Shown here one piece after another: positions 1-8,600 of a DNA stretch of 64,000 bases. The position numbers and the translations under genes were made by a program. Source of the stretch: Nocardiopsis ganjiahuensis DSM 45031 (lineage in GTDB: Bacteria > Actinomycetota > Actinomycetes > Streptosporangiales > Streptosporangiaceae); NCBI RefSeq assembly GCF_000341085.1, contig NZ_ANBA01000002.1, positions 558,001 through 622,000 of the forward strand. The letters are read 5' to 3'. How positions within the stretch are numbered: position 1 is the first letter of the stretch; every line of letters begins with the position of its first letter. Under the pieces are notes generated by a model, which was not told the origin of the DNA, searched no databases, and worked only from the letters and a program-made list of their open reading frames with translations.

Positions 1-978
1 GGCGGTCCGGGAGTCGGCGCCGAGCCCGGGCGGGCTGGTGAGGAAACCGGTGCCCCACGACATGTGCATGGTGGCGAGCGCGACCGGGACCAGCGGCCAC
101 GAGGACGCGGGCAGGCCGCGGGTGAGCGGCACCGTCGCCGCGGTGATCAGGGCCAGGTAGGCCGCGGGCACCAGCCACAGCGGCCAGAAGAACACGCCGC
201 CGACCAGGCCGACGAGGATCCCGGCCACGGCCACCGGCGGGGCCAGGTAGCGCAGGTTGATCGTGCCCTTGTGCTGGCGGGCGACCACGCGCCGCCAGCG
301 GCCGTAGTGGAAGTACTGCTTGGCGAGGAGCCTGACGTTGCGGCGCGGACGGTAGGAGACCTGCATCCGGGGCTGGAACCAGACGGTTCCGCCGGTGGTG
401 CGGATGCGGTGGTTCATCTCCCAGTCCTGCGCGCGCAGGAAGGCCTCGTCGTAGCCGCCGACCCGTTCCAGGGCCGAACGGCGGAAGACACCGAGGTAGA
501 CGGTGTCGGCGGGGCCGCCCTCACCGCCGGTGTGGAAGCGGGCGTTGCCCACCCCGACCTTGGAGGTCATGGCGGCGGCCACGGCCTTCTCCCAGGGGGT
601 GGTGCCCTCGGCGGCCATGATGCCGCCGACGTTGTCGGCCCCGGTCTCATCGAGGGTCTCCACCGCCACCTTGAGGTAGTCGGAGGGCATCATCGCGTGG
701 CCGTCGATGCGGGCGACGATGTCGTGCGAGGAGGCACCGATGGCGGCGTTCAGGCCGGCGGGCGTCTTCCCTGTGGGGTTGTCCACCACTTTGACGCGGG
801 GGTCGGCGGCCGCGAGGCCGTCGGCGACCTCGCGGGTTCGGTCCGAGGAGGGACCGACGCCCAGAACGACCTCGAGCTCGCCCGGGTACTCCTGGGCGAG
901 GACGTGCTCCACCGCGGCTGCGAGGTGGCGCTCTTCGTTCAGTACGGGCATGACGACGGAGACAGGCGGCCAGGACAC
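1..978 (-). CDS. Family 2 glycosyltransferase, ExoA-like (3' end outside window)
   Basis: The protein opens with the GT-A signature PPVSVVMPVLNEE and continues with a nucleotide-sugar binding region (VARIDGHAMMPSDY) and an acceptor-side QDWEMNHRI motif. Two hydrophobic segments near the visible end (APPVAVAGILVGLVGGVFF and a following one) would anchor it in the membrane. This is the layout of succinoglycan-type ExoA glycosyltransferases that build envelope polysaccharides. A stop codon just upstream limits the start to GTG at 984 or 978; I prefer 978 because GGGAA lies six bases upstream. At least 326 residues are visible and the C-terminus runs off the window. It lies near an LCP ligase and UDP-glucose dehydrogenase, so a polysaccharide role is plausible. 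The sugar and acceptor cannot be told. Confidence 0.85.
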   Translation of the reverse strand, partial: MSWPPVSVVMPVLNEERHLAAAVEHVLAQEYPGELEVVLGVGPSSDRTREVADGLAAADPRVKVVDNPTGKTPAGLNAAIGASSHDIVARIDGHAMMPSDYLKVAVETLDETGADNVGGIMAAEGTTPWEKAVAAAMTSKVGVGNARFHTGGEGGPADTVYLGVFRRSALERVGGYDEAFLRAQDWEMNHRIRTTGGTVWFQPRMQVSYRPRRNVRLLAKQYFHYGRWRRVVARQHKGTINLRYLAPPVAVAGILVGLVGGVFFWPLWLVPAAYLALITAATVPLTRGLPASSWPLVPVALATMHMSWGTGFLTSPPGLGADSRTA

Positions 979-1131
979 GGGCACTTCCCAAGGTCAAGAC
1001 TGTCGGGACTGCGCCGGCTCCCCGGAGCCCTTTCTCGAGGGCAGTGCACGGGGGCGTAGCGCGCGCTCAACGGTACTGCACCCAACCCGGGCGTCCGGAC
1101 CGCTCGCCTCCGCCGTCACACCCGCCGGGGA

Positions 1132-1371
1132 TCAGGACTGGTTCTTGACCGGCAGGCCGTCGGAGTCCTTGAAGTTACCGATGAGGATCATGATGAAGTC
1201 GATCAGGGCCCAGACACCCACACCGCCGCAGGTGAAGATCATCAGGACACCGGTCCCGATCTTGCCGGTGTAGAAGCGGTGAGCGCCCACGACACCGAGG
1301 AAGAAGCTGAGCAGGACGGTGGTGAGCCAGCTCTTGGGGGAGACGGGTTCGGAGTAGGGCTGCGAGGTCAT
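1132..1371 (-). CDS. TM2 domain-containing membrane protein
   Basis: This 79-residue protein is a minimal TM2 domain. A short polar N-terminus is followed by a first membrane helix (about 15-31), the conserved GAHRFYTGK turn, and a second helix (about 39-62) with the CGGVGVWALIDF core typical of the family. TM2 proteins are small two-helix membrane proteins; their biochemical role in bacteria is not established. Downstream on the same strand lies the glycosyltransferase after a gap of about 150 bases, so co-transcription is possible but unproven. ATG start at 1371; identification rests on the clear family pattern. Confidence 0.85.
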   Translation of the reverse strand: MTSQPYSEPVSPKSWLTTVLLSFFLGVVGAHRFYTGKIGTGVLMIFTCGGVGVWALIDFIMILIGNFKDSDGLPVKNQS

Positions 1372-1655
1372 GTCGTTTGACTCCTGGATCCGGGGGAGAG
1401 GTTGAGGGGAGGACGCAGGGTCCCGCGGGCGCGGGGGGCGCGGGGGCGTTCACCGGGGTGCCCCCTTGTGGGGCGAGACCAATGACGCCGTACTGGTCAG
1501 AGCGGTTTACGCGATTCCCGAAACCATCACGACCGTTTCCGGGTCGAAACATATGGGGGGCAACACGCCGAGGTTTGACATCCCGCGCCCTTCGGCCGAT
1601 CGGGTGACAACCTAGGTACCAAGGACACCGTGGAACGGGTGGGACGGGGACGTCG

Positions 1656-3170
1656 ATGAGCGACGAGGACGCCGGACGGCAGAGGACGACGGGCGAGTTC
1701 CGGCGGAAGCGCTCGCAGCCTCAGCCACCCGGCGGGCGGCGCTCCCCCCGGTCGGGCCGGTTCACCGTTCCCAACGCGCGTGTGCGCCGCCACCGCAACG
1801 GCCTGGTGCTGATGAGTGTGCTCTCGGTGCTGGTCCTGCTCGCTTCGGGCACCTCGTGGGCGATCACGGGGTGGATGTCCGGCTCCCTGAACCGCTTCGA
1901 CGTGTTCGGCGGCCTGGCCGACGGGGACCGCCCCGAGGAGACCGGCGGCCTGACCTTCCTCGTCATCGGCTCCGACAACCGGGGCGAGATGAGCAAGGAG
2001 GACCAGAACGCGCTCAGTGTGGGGTCCACCCCGGGGCAGCGTTCGGACAGCATGATGCTGGTGCGCCTCAACCACGAGCGCGACCACCTCACCGTGGTGG
2101 GCCTGCCCCGCGACCTGTGGGTGGATATCCCGGGCGAGGGCGAGGACAAGCTCAACGCCGCCTACGCCTACGGCGGCCCCCAGCTCGCCGTCCAGACGGT
2201 GGAGTCGGTCACCGACGTGCGGGTCGACCACTACGTCGAGGTGGACTTCAACGGGTTCGTGGAGGTGGTCGACGCCCTGGAGGGCATCGACGTGTGCCTG
2301 CCCGAGGCGATCAACGACCCCAAGGCCCAGCTGGACATGGCGGCCGGAACGCACCGGGTGGACGGGGCCGAGGCCCTGGCCTTCGCCCGGACCCGGGCCA
2401 CCCCCCGCGGCGACCTCGACCGCATCGACCGGCAGCAGCAGGTGCTGTCGTCCATGCTCGACCGGGCACTGAGCACCGAGACGCTCTCCGACCCGGGCAA
2501 GCTGACCGCCTTCCTGGAGAGCGCGCTGTCCTCGGTGACCGTGGACGAGGGTCTGGACACCAGCACCATCAACGACCTCGCCTACCAGATGCGCAACCTC
2601 GACCTGGGTGAGGTCACCTTCGCCCAGGTGCCCATCGCCGACATGGAGCACTGGACCCCGCGCGGCGACGTCGCCCTGCTGTGGGACGAGACGGCCTCCC
2701 GGGAGATGTTCGCGGCGATCAACGCCGACCGCCCGCTGGTGGAACCGGAGCGCGAGGACGAGACGGGCGCGGAGGAGGACGCCGATCCGGTCCCGGGCGA
2801 CATCAGCCTGCGGGTGTTCAACGGCACGGCCACCCCGGGCCTGGGAGCTCAGCTGGACAACCAGCTGGCCGCGGCCGGGTTCGAGGTCACGGACGGCGCG
2901 GAGAACTGGAGCAGCCGGGACGTGGCCGGTACCGAGGTCAGGTACGGTCCGGGTCAGGAGCGGGCCGCCGAGTACCTCGCCGAGACGCTCCCGGGTGCGG
3001 AGACCGTGGAGGACGGCACCCTGGACGACGGCCTCCAGGTCGTGATCGGATTCAACTACACCACGTTCAACGCCCCCGAGGTCCAGGAGGCCCAGGTGGA
3101 ACCGGAGGAGGAGCCCTCCGCCGACACCGACCCGGCCACCACGACCGCCGAGGACAACATCTGCGGGTGA
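1656..3170 (+). CDS. LytR-CpsA-Psr (LCP) family cell-wall glycopolymer ligase
   Basis: The 504-residue protein has a basic cytoplasmic N-terminus, one membrane helix at about 49-71 and a large extracellular part. The LCP domain is recognised by SDNRGEMSKEDQ, RSDSMMLVRL, GLPRDLWVDIPG and the basic loop AFARTRATPRGDLDRIDRQQ, which carries the arginines that bind the polyprenyl pyrophosphate. A LytR_C domain (DISLRVFNGTATPGLGAQL) lies at about 388-465 and an acidic tail ends in a cysteine. LCP enzymes attach lipid-linked glycopolymers to peptidoglycan. ATG start with GGGGACG just upstream. It is followed 22 bases later by a membrane protein in the same direction, probably one transcript. The polymer it transfers is unknown. 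Confidence 0.9.
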   Translation: MSDEDAGRQRTTGEFRRKRSQPQPPGGRRSPRSGRFTVPNARVRRHRNGLVLMSVLSVLVLLASGTSWAITGWMSGSLNRFDVFGGLADGDRPEETGGLTFLVIGSDNRGEMSKEDQNALSVGSTPGQRSDSMMLVRLNHERDHLTVVGLPRDLWVDIPGEGEDKLNAAYAYGGPQLAVQTVESVTDVRVDHYVEVDFNGFVEVVDALEGIDVCLPEAINDPKAQLDMAAGTHRVDGAEALAFARTRATPRGDLDRIDRQQQVLSSMLDRALSTETLSDPGKLTAFLESALSSVTVDEGLDTSTINDLAYQMRNLDLGEVTFAQVPIADMEHWTPRGDVALLWDETASREMFAAINADRPLVEPEREDETGAEEDADPVPGDISLRVFNGTATPGLGAQLDNQLAAAGFEVTDGAENWSSRDVAGTEVRYGPGQERAAEYLAETLPGAETVEDGTLDDGLQVVIGFNYTTFNAPEVQEAQVEPEEEPSADTDPATTTAEDNICG

Positions 3171-3192
3171 TCCCCGCGAAGGAAGGGTTCGC

Positions 3193-3903
3193 GTGCTCCG
3201 CCACCTGGTCGGCCTGCTCGCCGGTATCGCCCTCGCCCCCGTGCTGTGGGTGGGCGTCGCCTGGTCGGCCGACCTCTTCCCGAAGATCACTCAGGGCGAT
3301 GTGAGCGTGACGACGGTGCTGTCCGTGGTGGTGCTGTGCCTGGTGGGGGTCGTTGGCGCCTATCTGGTGGCTTCGAGGCTGTCACCGCTGGTGGCGGGCG
3401 CTTCCGGGCTCCTGCTGGTGGCGCTGTGCCTGTGGCCGGTCCTCTCACCGGAGTCGATGGGCGCGGCCCTGTACTGGATCAACGACGAGGTCTTCCTCTA
3501 CCCGGACGGCGCGGGGCTCGGTGTGGCCCTGCCCCTGGGCGTCCTGCTGCTGGGTTCGGCGACACTGCCGACTCGCTGGCGGTCCGCGAACGACATCGGA
3601 CCGCTCGGCGCCCCGCCCCGGGAGCGCGTGGTGGCGAGCGCCAGCCGCGAGGACTACCGGGAGCGGGACGGGCTGCCCGGCGGCGAACCGGCCACCCTCT
3701 CCGGACCGGACCGGCCCTGGAACGACGGCGGCCCGGTGGGCGACACCGTTCCGGACGTACCCCCGCCCACCTCACCGGTGCGCGAGTATGACGATCCGAA
3801 CAAGACCACGAGACCGTTTCGTCGCGGTGAGACCGGCGCCGTGTGGACCCCGGTGGACGAGGACCCCGGCCACACCCCGTCGTTCGGCGACGGCAGGTAC
3901 TGA
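3193..3903 (+). CDS. Uncharacterised membrane protein with long cytoplasmic tail
   Basis: I do not recognise a named family. The 236-residue product begins at GTG 3193 behind a good ribosome site (AAGGAAG). The first 125 residues form four hydrophobic segments of about 20 residues each. The remaining 110 residues are polar and rich in Pro, Asp, Arg and Gly, ending in FGDGRY, and look disordered. It directly follows the LCP ligase (22-base gap) and so is probably co-expressed with it. A role in envelope assembly is only an inference from position. Confidence 0.75.
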   Translation: MLRHLVGLLAGIALAPVLWVGVAWSADLFPKITQGDVSVTTVLSVVVLCLVGVVGAYLVASRLSPLVAGASGLLLVALCLWPVLSPESMGAALYWINDEVFLYPDGAGLGVALPLGVLLLGSATLPTRWRSANDIGPLGAPPRERVVASASREDYRERDGLPGGEPATLSGPDRPWNDGGPVGDTVPDVPPPTSPVREYDDPNKTTRPFRRGETGAVWTPVDEDPGHTPSFGDGRY

Positions 3904-4170
3904 GCGCGGGGTTCCCCTGGCCGCGGGACGGCACACGGAGACTCCTCCCCCGGTGCGGACCGCCTCCCACTCGCCGGTAACCTGTGCGCCTGACTGTTCA
4001 CGTGTTGTTCGGTCACGCGCCAGACCCCGACGCGTAGGGTGATGCACCGTCCCCCACGGACAACCCGTCGGCCGAACCATGTCCGTTTTCTGCCCTCCTG
4101 CGGGATGTGATCCGTCATGAGCGGGCACACCAGCACACGAGGCGCGTGCGGAAGCGAGGAAGGAACACCA

Positions 4171-5502
4171 GTGGTCGAAGCGGAACGCATGCGGGTATCC
4201 GTCATCGGAACCGGCTACCTCGGCGCCACTACGGCCGCCTGCCTGGCCGAGCTGGGTTTCGAGGTCATCGGCCTCGATGTCGACGAGGCCAAGATCGACC
4301 TGCTCCGCTCCGGCAAGGTCCCCTTCTACGAGCCCGGGCTCGACGAACTGCTGACCGAGAGCCTCCAGACCGGTCGGCTGCACTTCACCACGGACTTCGC
4401 GGAGGTCGCCGAGTTCGCCGACCTGCACCTGATCTGCGTGGGCACCCCGCAGCGGGACGAGTCCGGCGCCGCGGACCTGAAGTACGTCAACGCGGCGATC
4501 GACAGCCTCGCCCCCCACCTGACCCGACCGACCGTGGTCGTGGGCCGTTCCACCGTTCCGGTGGGCACCGCCGCCACCCTGGCCGCCCGCCTCGCGGCGC
4601 TCGCGCCCATCGGTGAGGAGGCCGAGCTCGGCTGGAGCCCGGAGTTCCTCCGCGAGGGCTTCGGTGTGGAGGACACACTGCGGCCCAACCGCATCGTGAT
4701 CGGCACCGACTCCCCCCGCGTCGAGAAGGCCGTCCGCGCGCTCTGGCAGCAGCAGGTCGACGAGGGCGTCCCGTTCCTGGTCACCGACCTCCAGACCGCC
4801 GAGCTGGTCAAGGTGTCGGCCAACGCCTTCCTGGCCACGAAGATCTCCTTCATCAACGCCATGGCCGAGGTGTCCGAGGTCGCCGGCGCCGACGTCATCC
4901 AGCTGGCCGAGGCGCTGTCCTACGACGACCGCATCGGCGGCAAGTTCCTCGGCCCCGGCCTGGGCTTCGGCGGCGGCTGCCTGCCCAAGGACATCCGGGC
5001 GTTCATGGCCCGCGCCGACGAACTCGGTGTGGAGCCCGCGCTGTCCTTCCTGCGCGAGGTGGACGCGATCAACCAGCGCCGCCGGGCGCGTACGACCGAC
5101 ATCGCCCGTCAGCTGATCGGCGGCAACTTCGCCGGGCGCACGGTGACGGTCCTGGGTGCGGCGTTCAAACCGAACTCCGACGACATCCGCGACTCGCCCG
5201 CCCTGGACGTGGCCTCGACCATCGCCTCCCTGGGCGCGCACGTCACCGTCTACGACCCCGCGGCCCTGGAGCGGGCCCGCGAGGCGCACCCCGAGCTGAA
5301 CTACGCGACCTCCATGCTGGACGCCGCCCGCGGTGCCGACGTGGTCCTGCTGCTCACCGAGTGGGCGGAGTTCCGCGAGGCCAACCCGGAGGAGCTGGCC
5401 ACAGTGGTGGCGCAGAAGCGCATCGTGGACGGCCGCAACGCCCTGGACCCGACCTACTGGCGCGCCTCCGGCTGGACCTACCGCGCTCTCGGACGCCAGT
5501 AA
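4171..5502 (+). CDS. ugd: UDP-glucose 6-dehydrogenase
   Basis: This enzyme oxidises UDP-glucose to UDP-glucuronate with two NAD molecules, supplying uronic acids for envelope polysaccharide. Seen directly: the Rossmann motif IGTGYLG near the N-terminus, the KVSANAFLATKISFIN helix, and the catalytic loop LGFGGGCLPKD with the nucleophilic cysteine at residue 270. A C-terminal UDP-binding domain (GAAFKPNSDDIRDSPAL) follows. About 443 residues is normal for the family. GTG 4171 is chosen because AGGAAGGA lies seven bases upstream; an in-frame ATG at 4117 would add 18 atypical residues. It is followed by a strong terminator. UDP-mannose/GDP-mannose dehydrogenase relatives share these motifs, so substrate is likely but not proven. 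Confidence 0.9.
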   Translation: MVEAERMRVSVIGTGYLGATTAACLAELGFEVIGLDVDEAKIDLLRSGKVPFYEPGLDELLTESLQTGRLHFTTDFAEVAEFADLHLICVGTPQRDESGAADLKYVNAAIDSLAPHLTRPTVVVGRSTVPVGTAATLAARLAALAPIGEEAELGWSPEFLREGFGVEDTLRPNRIVIGTDSPRVEKAVRALWQQQVDEGVPFLVTDLQTAELVKVSANAFLATKISFINAMAEVSEVAGADVIQLAEALSYDDRIGGKFLGPGLGFGGGCLPKDIRAFMARADELGVEPALSFLREVDAINQRRRARTTDIARQLIGGNFAGRTVTVLGAAFKPNSDDIRDSPALDVASTIASLGAHVTVYDPAALERAREAHPELNYATSMLDAARGADVVLLLTEWAEFREANPEELATVVAQKRIVDGRNALDPTYWRASGWTYRALGRQ

Positions 5503-5519
5503 CCCTCGTTGACTCATGA

Positions 5520-5549
5520 ACGGCCGCTCCGCGAGGGGCGGCCGTTTTC
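5520..5549 (+). terminator. Intrinsic terminator after ugd
   Basis: An 11-bp stem (ACGGCCGCTCC with GGGGCGGCCGT, one G-T pair) closes a GCGA loop and is followed by TTTT. It lies 17 bases after the ugd stop codon. Confidence 0.85.
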
Positions 5550-5615
5550 GCACGCACATGATTAACTTCTCTCCGTAATCATTTACTGACCCTGAGTCAA
5601 AATGAACGGAGTCCG

Positions 5616-6317
5616 ATGCTGAAGTTTTCCGTGCTGGCAGGTACCGCTCTCCTCCTGCTGATGGCCGCGAGCCCGGCCACCGCCGCCGAGACCGTCTCGG
5701 AGTGCCCGGTGCTGGTCCCGCCGCCCAGCGCGCAGGACCTGGAGCGTTACCTGTGCGGCGACACCCGCCTCGGCCCGGCCGAGCTGCCCGAGGACGGCCC
5801 GGTGGGCAGTCTGGTCGAGGGGTACGACCGGTTCGGCGGCCTCTCCCCCGTCGAGTTCCTGGACCGCTGGTGGACCGTCGATGGCAGTTGGGACTACCCC
5901 GAGCACGACGGTTTCGTGGTGGTCGACGGCCAGCCGCTGAAGGAGCTCCAGGAGCTTCCCGAGGGCTGGATGCTGGACCGCTTCGGCTCCCCGTGGGGTT
6001 CGTTCCTGGCCCCGGCGGGCGCCCCCTACGAGCAGCGGGCGCTCCCGCCGAACTCCCTGAACACCTGGCCGGACGGCGCCGAGCACAACTACAACTGCTA
6101 CGAGGTCGCGCAGCCGGTCTCCGCGTGGGTGGGCCCGATCGCCCCGCACTTCGAACAGCCCGGCGGCGGCGAGCAGCTCCTGGTCCCGGCCGAGGAGGTT
6201 CCCGAGGCCGAAGGAGACGGCTACGTCCCGGTCAACGACCTTCTCGAGTGGGGCTACCTCGACCAGCGCCCCACCGAGGAATGCGTCCTGCCCGAGGGCT
6301 ACGAACTGAGCGCCTAG
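5616..6317 (+). CDS. Secreted TNT-domain protein, predicted NAD+ glycohydrolase toxin
   Basis: The 233-residue protein has a signal peptide (LLLLMAASPATAA, cleavage near 23-24) and no membrane anchor. Residues about 112-190 match the TNT domain, first described in the M. tuberculosis toxin CpnT, which hydrolyses NAD+. Visible family motifs are DRFGSPWGSFLAPAG (121-135), the RALPP block (141-145), the Tyr-rich NYNCYEVAQP (159-167) and the C-terminal FEQPGGGEQ (179-187), whose Gln187 is at the position of the catalytic glutamine. Four cysteines (30, 47, 161, 223) may pair. ATG start behind ACGGAG. It is monocistronic, between a terminator and a repeat array; no immunity gene is visible beside it. 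The fold assignment is by motif; activity is inferred. Confidence 0.8.
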   Translation: MLKFSVLAGTALLLLMAASPATAAETVSECPVLVPPPSAQDLERYLCGDTRLGPAELPEDGPVGSLVEGYDRFGGLSPVEFLDRWWTVDGSWDYPEHDGFVVVDGQPLKELQELPEGWMLDRFGSPWGSFLAPAGAPYEQRALPPNSLNTWPDGAEHNYNCYEVAQPVSAWVGPIAPHFEQPGGGEQLLVPAEEVPEAEGDGYVPVNDLLEWGYLDQRPTEECVLPEGYELSA

Positions 6318-6469
6318 CCCTGCGTGAACAGCGCCCGATGGGCGCGACTCCAGCTCACCCGGTCCGCCAGCTCGTCGAGAAAGCCGTCCTGAACCCACGC
6401 AGCTTGGGGCTACAGACCCTCTCCGGCGAGCCGGCGGACCCGGTCGATGATCGACGACCGGCCGGGGCA

Positions 6470-7035
6470 CGGCCGGTCGCGGTGGGCAACGGAAAAGCGG
6501 CAGCGAAAGCCCGGGCTCCTCCAGCCCTGCGCAGACCGAACCTCGTGTCGCGGCCGATCAAGGTGAGCAACGGAAAGCGGCGGCGAAGGGCCGAGCTCCC
6601 CCAGACCTGCGCGAACCGGGTCTCGTGTCGCGGCCGGTCGCGGTGGGCAACGAAAAAGCAGCGGCGAAGACAGCAGGGTCCCCAGACCTGCGCGAACCGG
6701 GTCTCGTGTCGCGGCCGGTCGCGGTGGGCAACGAAAAAGCAGCGGCGAAGACAGCAGGGTCCCCAGACCTGCGCGAACCGGGTCTCGTGTCGCGGCCGGT
6801 CGCGGTGGGCAACGAAAAAGCAGCGGCGAAGACAGCAGGGTCCCCAGACCTGCGCGAACCGGGTCTCGTGTCGCGGCCGGTCGCGGTGGGCAACGAAAAA
6901 GCAGCGGCGAAGACAGCAGGATCTCCACACCCGCGCACACCGGGTCTCGTGTCGCGGCTGATCACAGTGGGCAACGAAAAAGCAGCGGCGAAGACAGCAG
7001 GATCTCCACACCCGCGCGCACCGGCACGCGTGTCG
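6470..7035. repeat. 81-bp tandem repeat array, seven units
   Basis: Units start at 6470, 6551, 6631, 6712, 6793, 6874 and 6955; all are 81 bp except the second, which is 80. The three units from 6631 to 6873 are identical; the outer ones diverge. Each unit begins CGGCCGGTCG, carries an A-rich core (AACGAAAAAGCAGCGGCGAA) and ends TCTCGTGTCG. Two short inverted segments lie in each full unit (GGTC-CCCA-GACC, and ACCGG with CCGGT), so an RNA copy would form a row of hairpins. Because 81 is a multiple of three, several frames stay open, but none looks like a real protein. The array fills most of the 802-base gap between the TNT gene and the HNH gene; 6318-6469 holds nothing I recognise. Confidence 0.95.
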
Positions 7036-7119
7036 CAGGGGCAGGGATGGTGGAGGTTCGGAGCGGTGGGCATGGACGGCCTCCTCTCGGGTGGGCTCGG
7101 CGGGGTGAGGATTTGGCTC

Positions 7120-8487
7120 TCATTCCCGGGGCGCTGGGTCCGGTGGGGCGTCCGGGGGCGGGTCCGGATCCGGGGGTCGGCGGCGGGGGCGGCCGTTCCA
7201 CTTGGTGCGGTGCGGGTTCTTCTCCCGCCGGTACTTGAGCCGGTTGTGGAAGGAGCACAGCGGCTGGATGTTGTCTGCGCTGGTCTTCCCGCCCCGGGAG
7301 TAGGAGTGGATGTGGTCCGCTTCGGTGCCGCTGATGGGCACGTCACACCCCTGCGCCCAGGCACAGGTGGTGTGGCCGTGGTTGGCCGCGGTCCGGATCT
7401 GCTCCGGTGCGCTGCGTACCCCGTGCCCCACGTCCAGGGGCTTGCCGGAGGTGGGGTCGGTGATGACCCGGCGCAGGACACTGTCCGGGGCCATCTTCCA
7501 CACCGCCTCCATCGCCATCACCTGGCCGTCCTGGGTGGTCGCGAACCCGGGTGAACCCGGCTTCCCGTCCTGGGCAGCGGCGGCCTCGGCGCGGGCCTTG
7601 CGCCGGCCGTTGAACACGTCCAACGGCACGGTGATGTTGATCATCGCCAGCGGGCCCGGGGGCTTGGTGCAGTTCTGGTGACCCAGGGCGGCCTTGACCA
7701 TGGCCATGAACCCGTCATAGACCCGCTCGGCCTTGGACACCTCGGGCTTGTCGGAGTCGTGCGGCTTGCTGAACGCCGCCAGAGCCTTCTCGATCAGTTC
7801 GGCGTCCGCGTCCGGGCCCCAGGTCTGCAGGTAGTAGGAGCCCTCGAACGTACGGGCCAGATCGGCGCGGCGGTTGTCGTAGGCCTTCCTGTGCTGGTCC
7901 TCCACCCGGGTGGGGTCGAGCTCGGCCGCCACGTCCCGGCCCGTGCGCAGCAGTTCGTTCGAGGACAGCGTCGGGTTGTTCTTCTTGGCGGCCATGATTC
8001 CGGCGTCCATCCTCTGCCGGAACCGGTCCGCGTCCTCGAACTTGCGCTTGTCGCGGTTTTTGGTGGCCCGCTCCACCGCTTTCGCGATCGTGGCGGCCTC
8101 CCCCACGGAAAGGGAGTGCGCGTCCAATGCTTTGCGCGTTTCGGGAAGCTTGTCCCCGAAAAGCAACTGGGCGAGCACGGCCAGGGCGTAGGCTTCGCGC
8201 TGGGGTACCCGTAGGGCGTGGGTGATCCACCGGGCCAGCGTTCCCTGTCCCCCGACCTCGGCGAGGTCGCCCGAGGCGTGGATCCGGGCCAGGCGCAGCA
8301 GGACGCGGAGTTTGCACTGGTCCATCAGGTCCCACAACTCGCAGGTGACGTCCAGCATCCCGGCCACAGCCCCGACCGACAGCTCCTCGTCCATGAGCTG
8401 GGTGACCTCTTCGGCGGCGTGGCGCATCGCGGCCACAGCGGGCGCGTCGCCCGCCTTTCCGCTGCCGTACGCCTGAGAAGAAGTCAT
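7120..8487 (-). CDS. DUF222 / HNH endonuclease (13E12 repeat family-like)
   Basis: The 455-residue product has a helical DUF222 domain (about 20-330) and a C-terminal HNH nuclease motif: a cysteine pair in TTCAWAQGCDVP, then ADHIHSYSRGGKTSADNIQP and LCSFHNRLKYRR, giving the His-Asn-His set. A Pro/Asp/Arg-rich tail ends the protein. This family is multicopy in actinobacteria and often linked to mobile DNA, but its biological role is unknown. I chose ATG 8487 (MTSSQAYG); the frame extends to a GTG at 8604 over residues that do not look conserved. No strong ribosome site precedes 8487; an inverted repeat does. The 3' end faces the 81-bp array. Confidence 0.85.
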   Translation of the reverse strand: MTSSQAYGSGKAGDAPAVAAMRHAAEEVTQLMDEELSVGAVAGMLDVTCELWDLMDQCKLRVLLRLARIHASGDLAEVGGQGTLARWITHALRVPQREAYALAVLAQLLFGDKLPETRKALDAHSLSVGEAATIAKAVERATKNRDKRKFEDADRFRQRMDAGIMAAKKNNPTLSSNELLRTGRDVAAELDPTRVEDQHRKAYDNRRADLARTFEGSYYLQTWGPDADAELIEKALAAFSKPHDSDKPEVSKAERVYDGFMAMVKAALGHQNCTKPPGPLAMINITVPLDVFNGRRKARAEAAAAQDGKPGSPGFATTQDGQVMAMEAVWKMAPDSVLRRVITDPTSGKPLDVGHGVRSAPEQIRTAANHGHTTCAWAQGCDVPISGTEADHIHSYSRGGKTSADNIQPLCSFHNRLKYRREKNPHRTKWNGRPRRRPPDPDPPPDAPPDPAPRE

Positions 8488-8489
8488 GG

Positions 8490-8504
8490 ATCCATTGTAT
8501 GGAT
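8490..8504. promoter_or_regulatory. Inverted repeat touching the HNH gene start
   Basis: ATCCAT-N3-ATGGAT lies immediately upstream of the proposed ATG of the DUF222/HNH gene, in the place where a ribosome site would be. It could be an operator or an mRNA hairpin blocking initiation. No regulator gene is adjacent. Confidence 0.4.
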
Positions 8505-8600
8505 TCAGCCCTGGAAAAGGATCTTCCTTGAGGGATATGAAACTATTGCCGGTTCTCCCGAAAATAGCCCGCTCGGGGCCTGTGGATAACTCGAAAAAGG

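Noticed and set aside
6470..7035. CRISPR array
   Set aside because: Units are directly joined with no spacers, are 81 bp long, and no cas genes are near.
6625..7554. Open frame through the 81-bp repeats that would give a repetitive Ala/Lys protein
   Set aside because: Open only because the unit is 27 codons; it runs antisense into the HNH gene and has no ribosome site or known domain.
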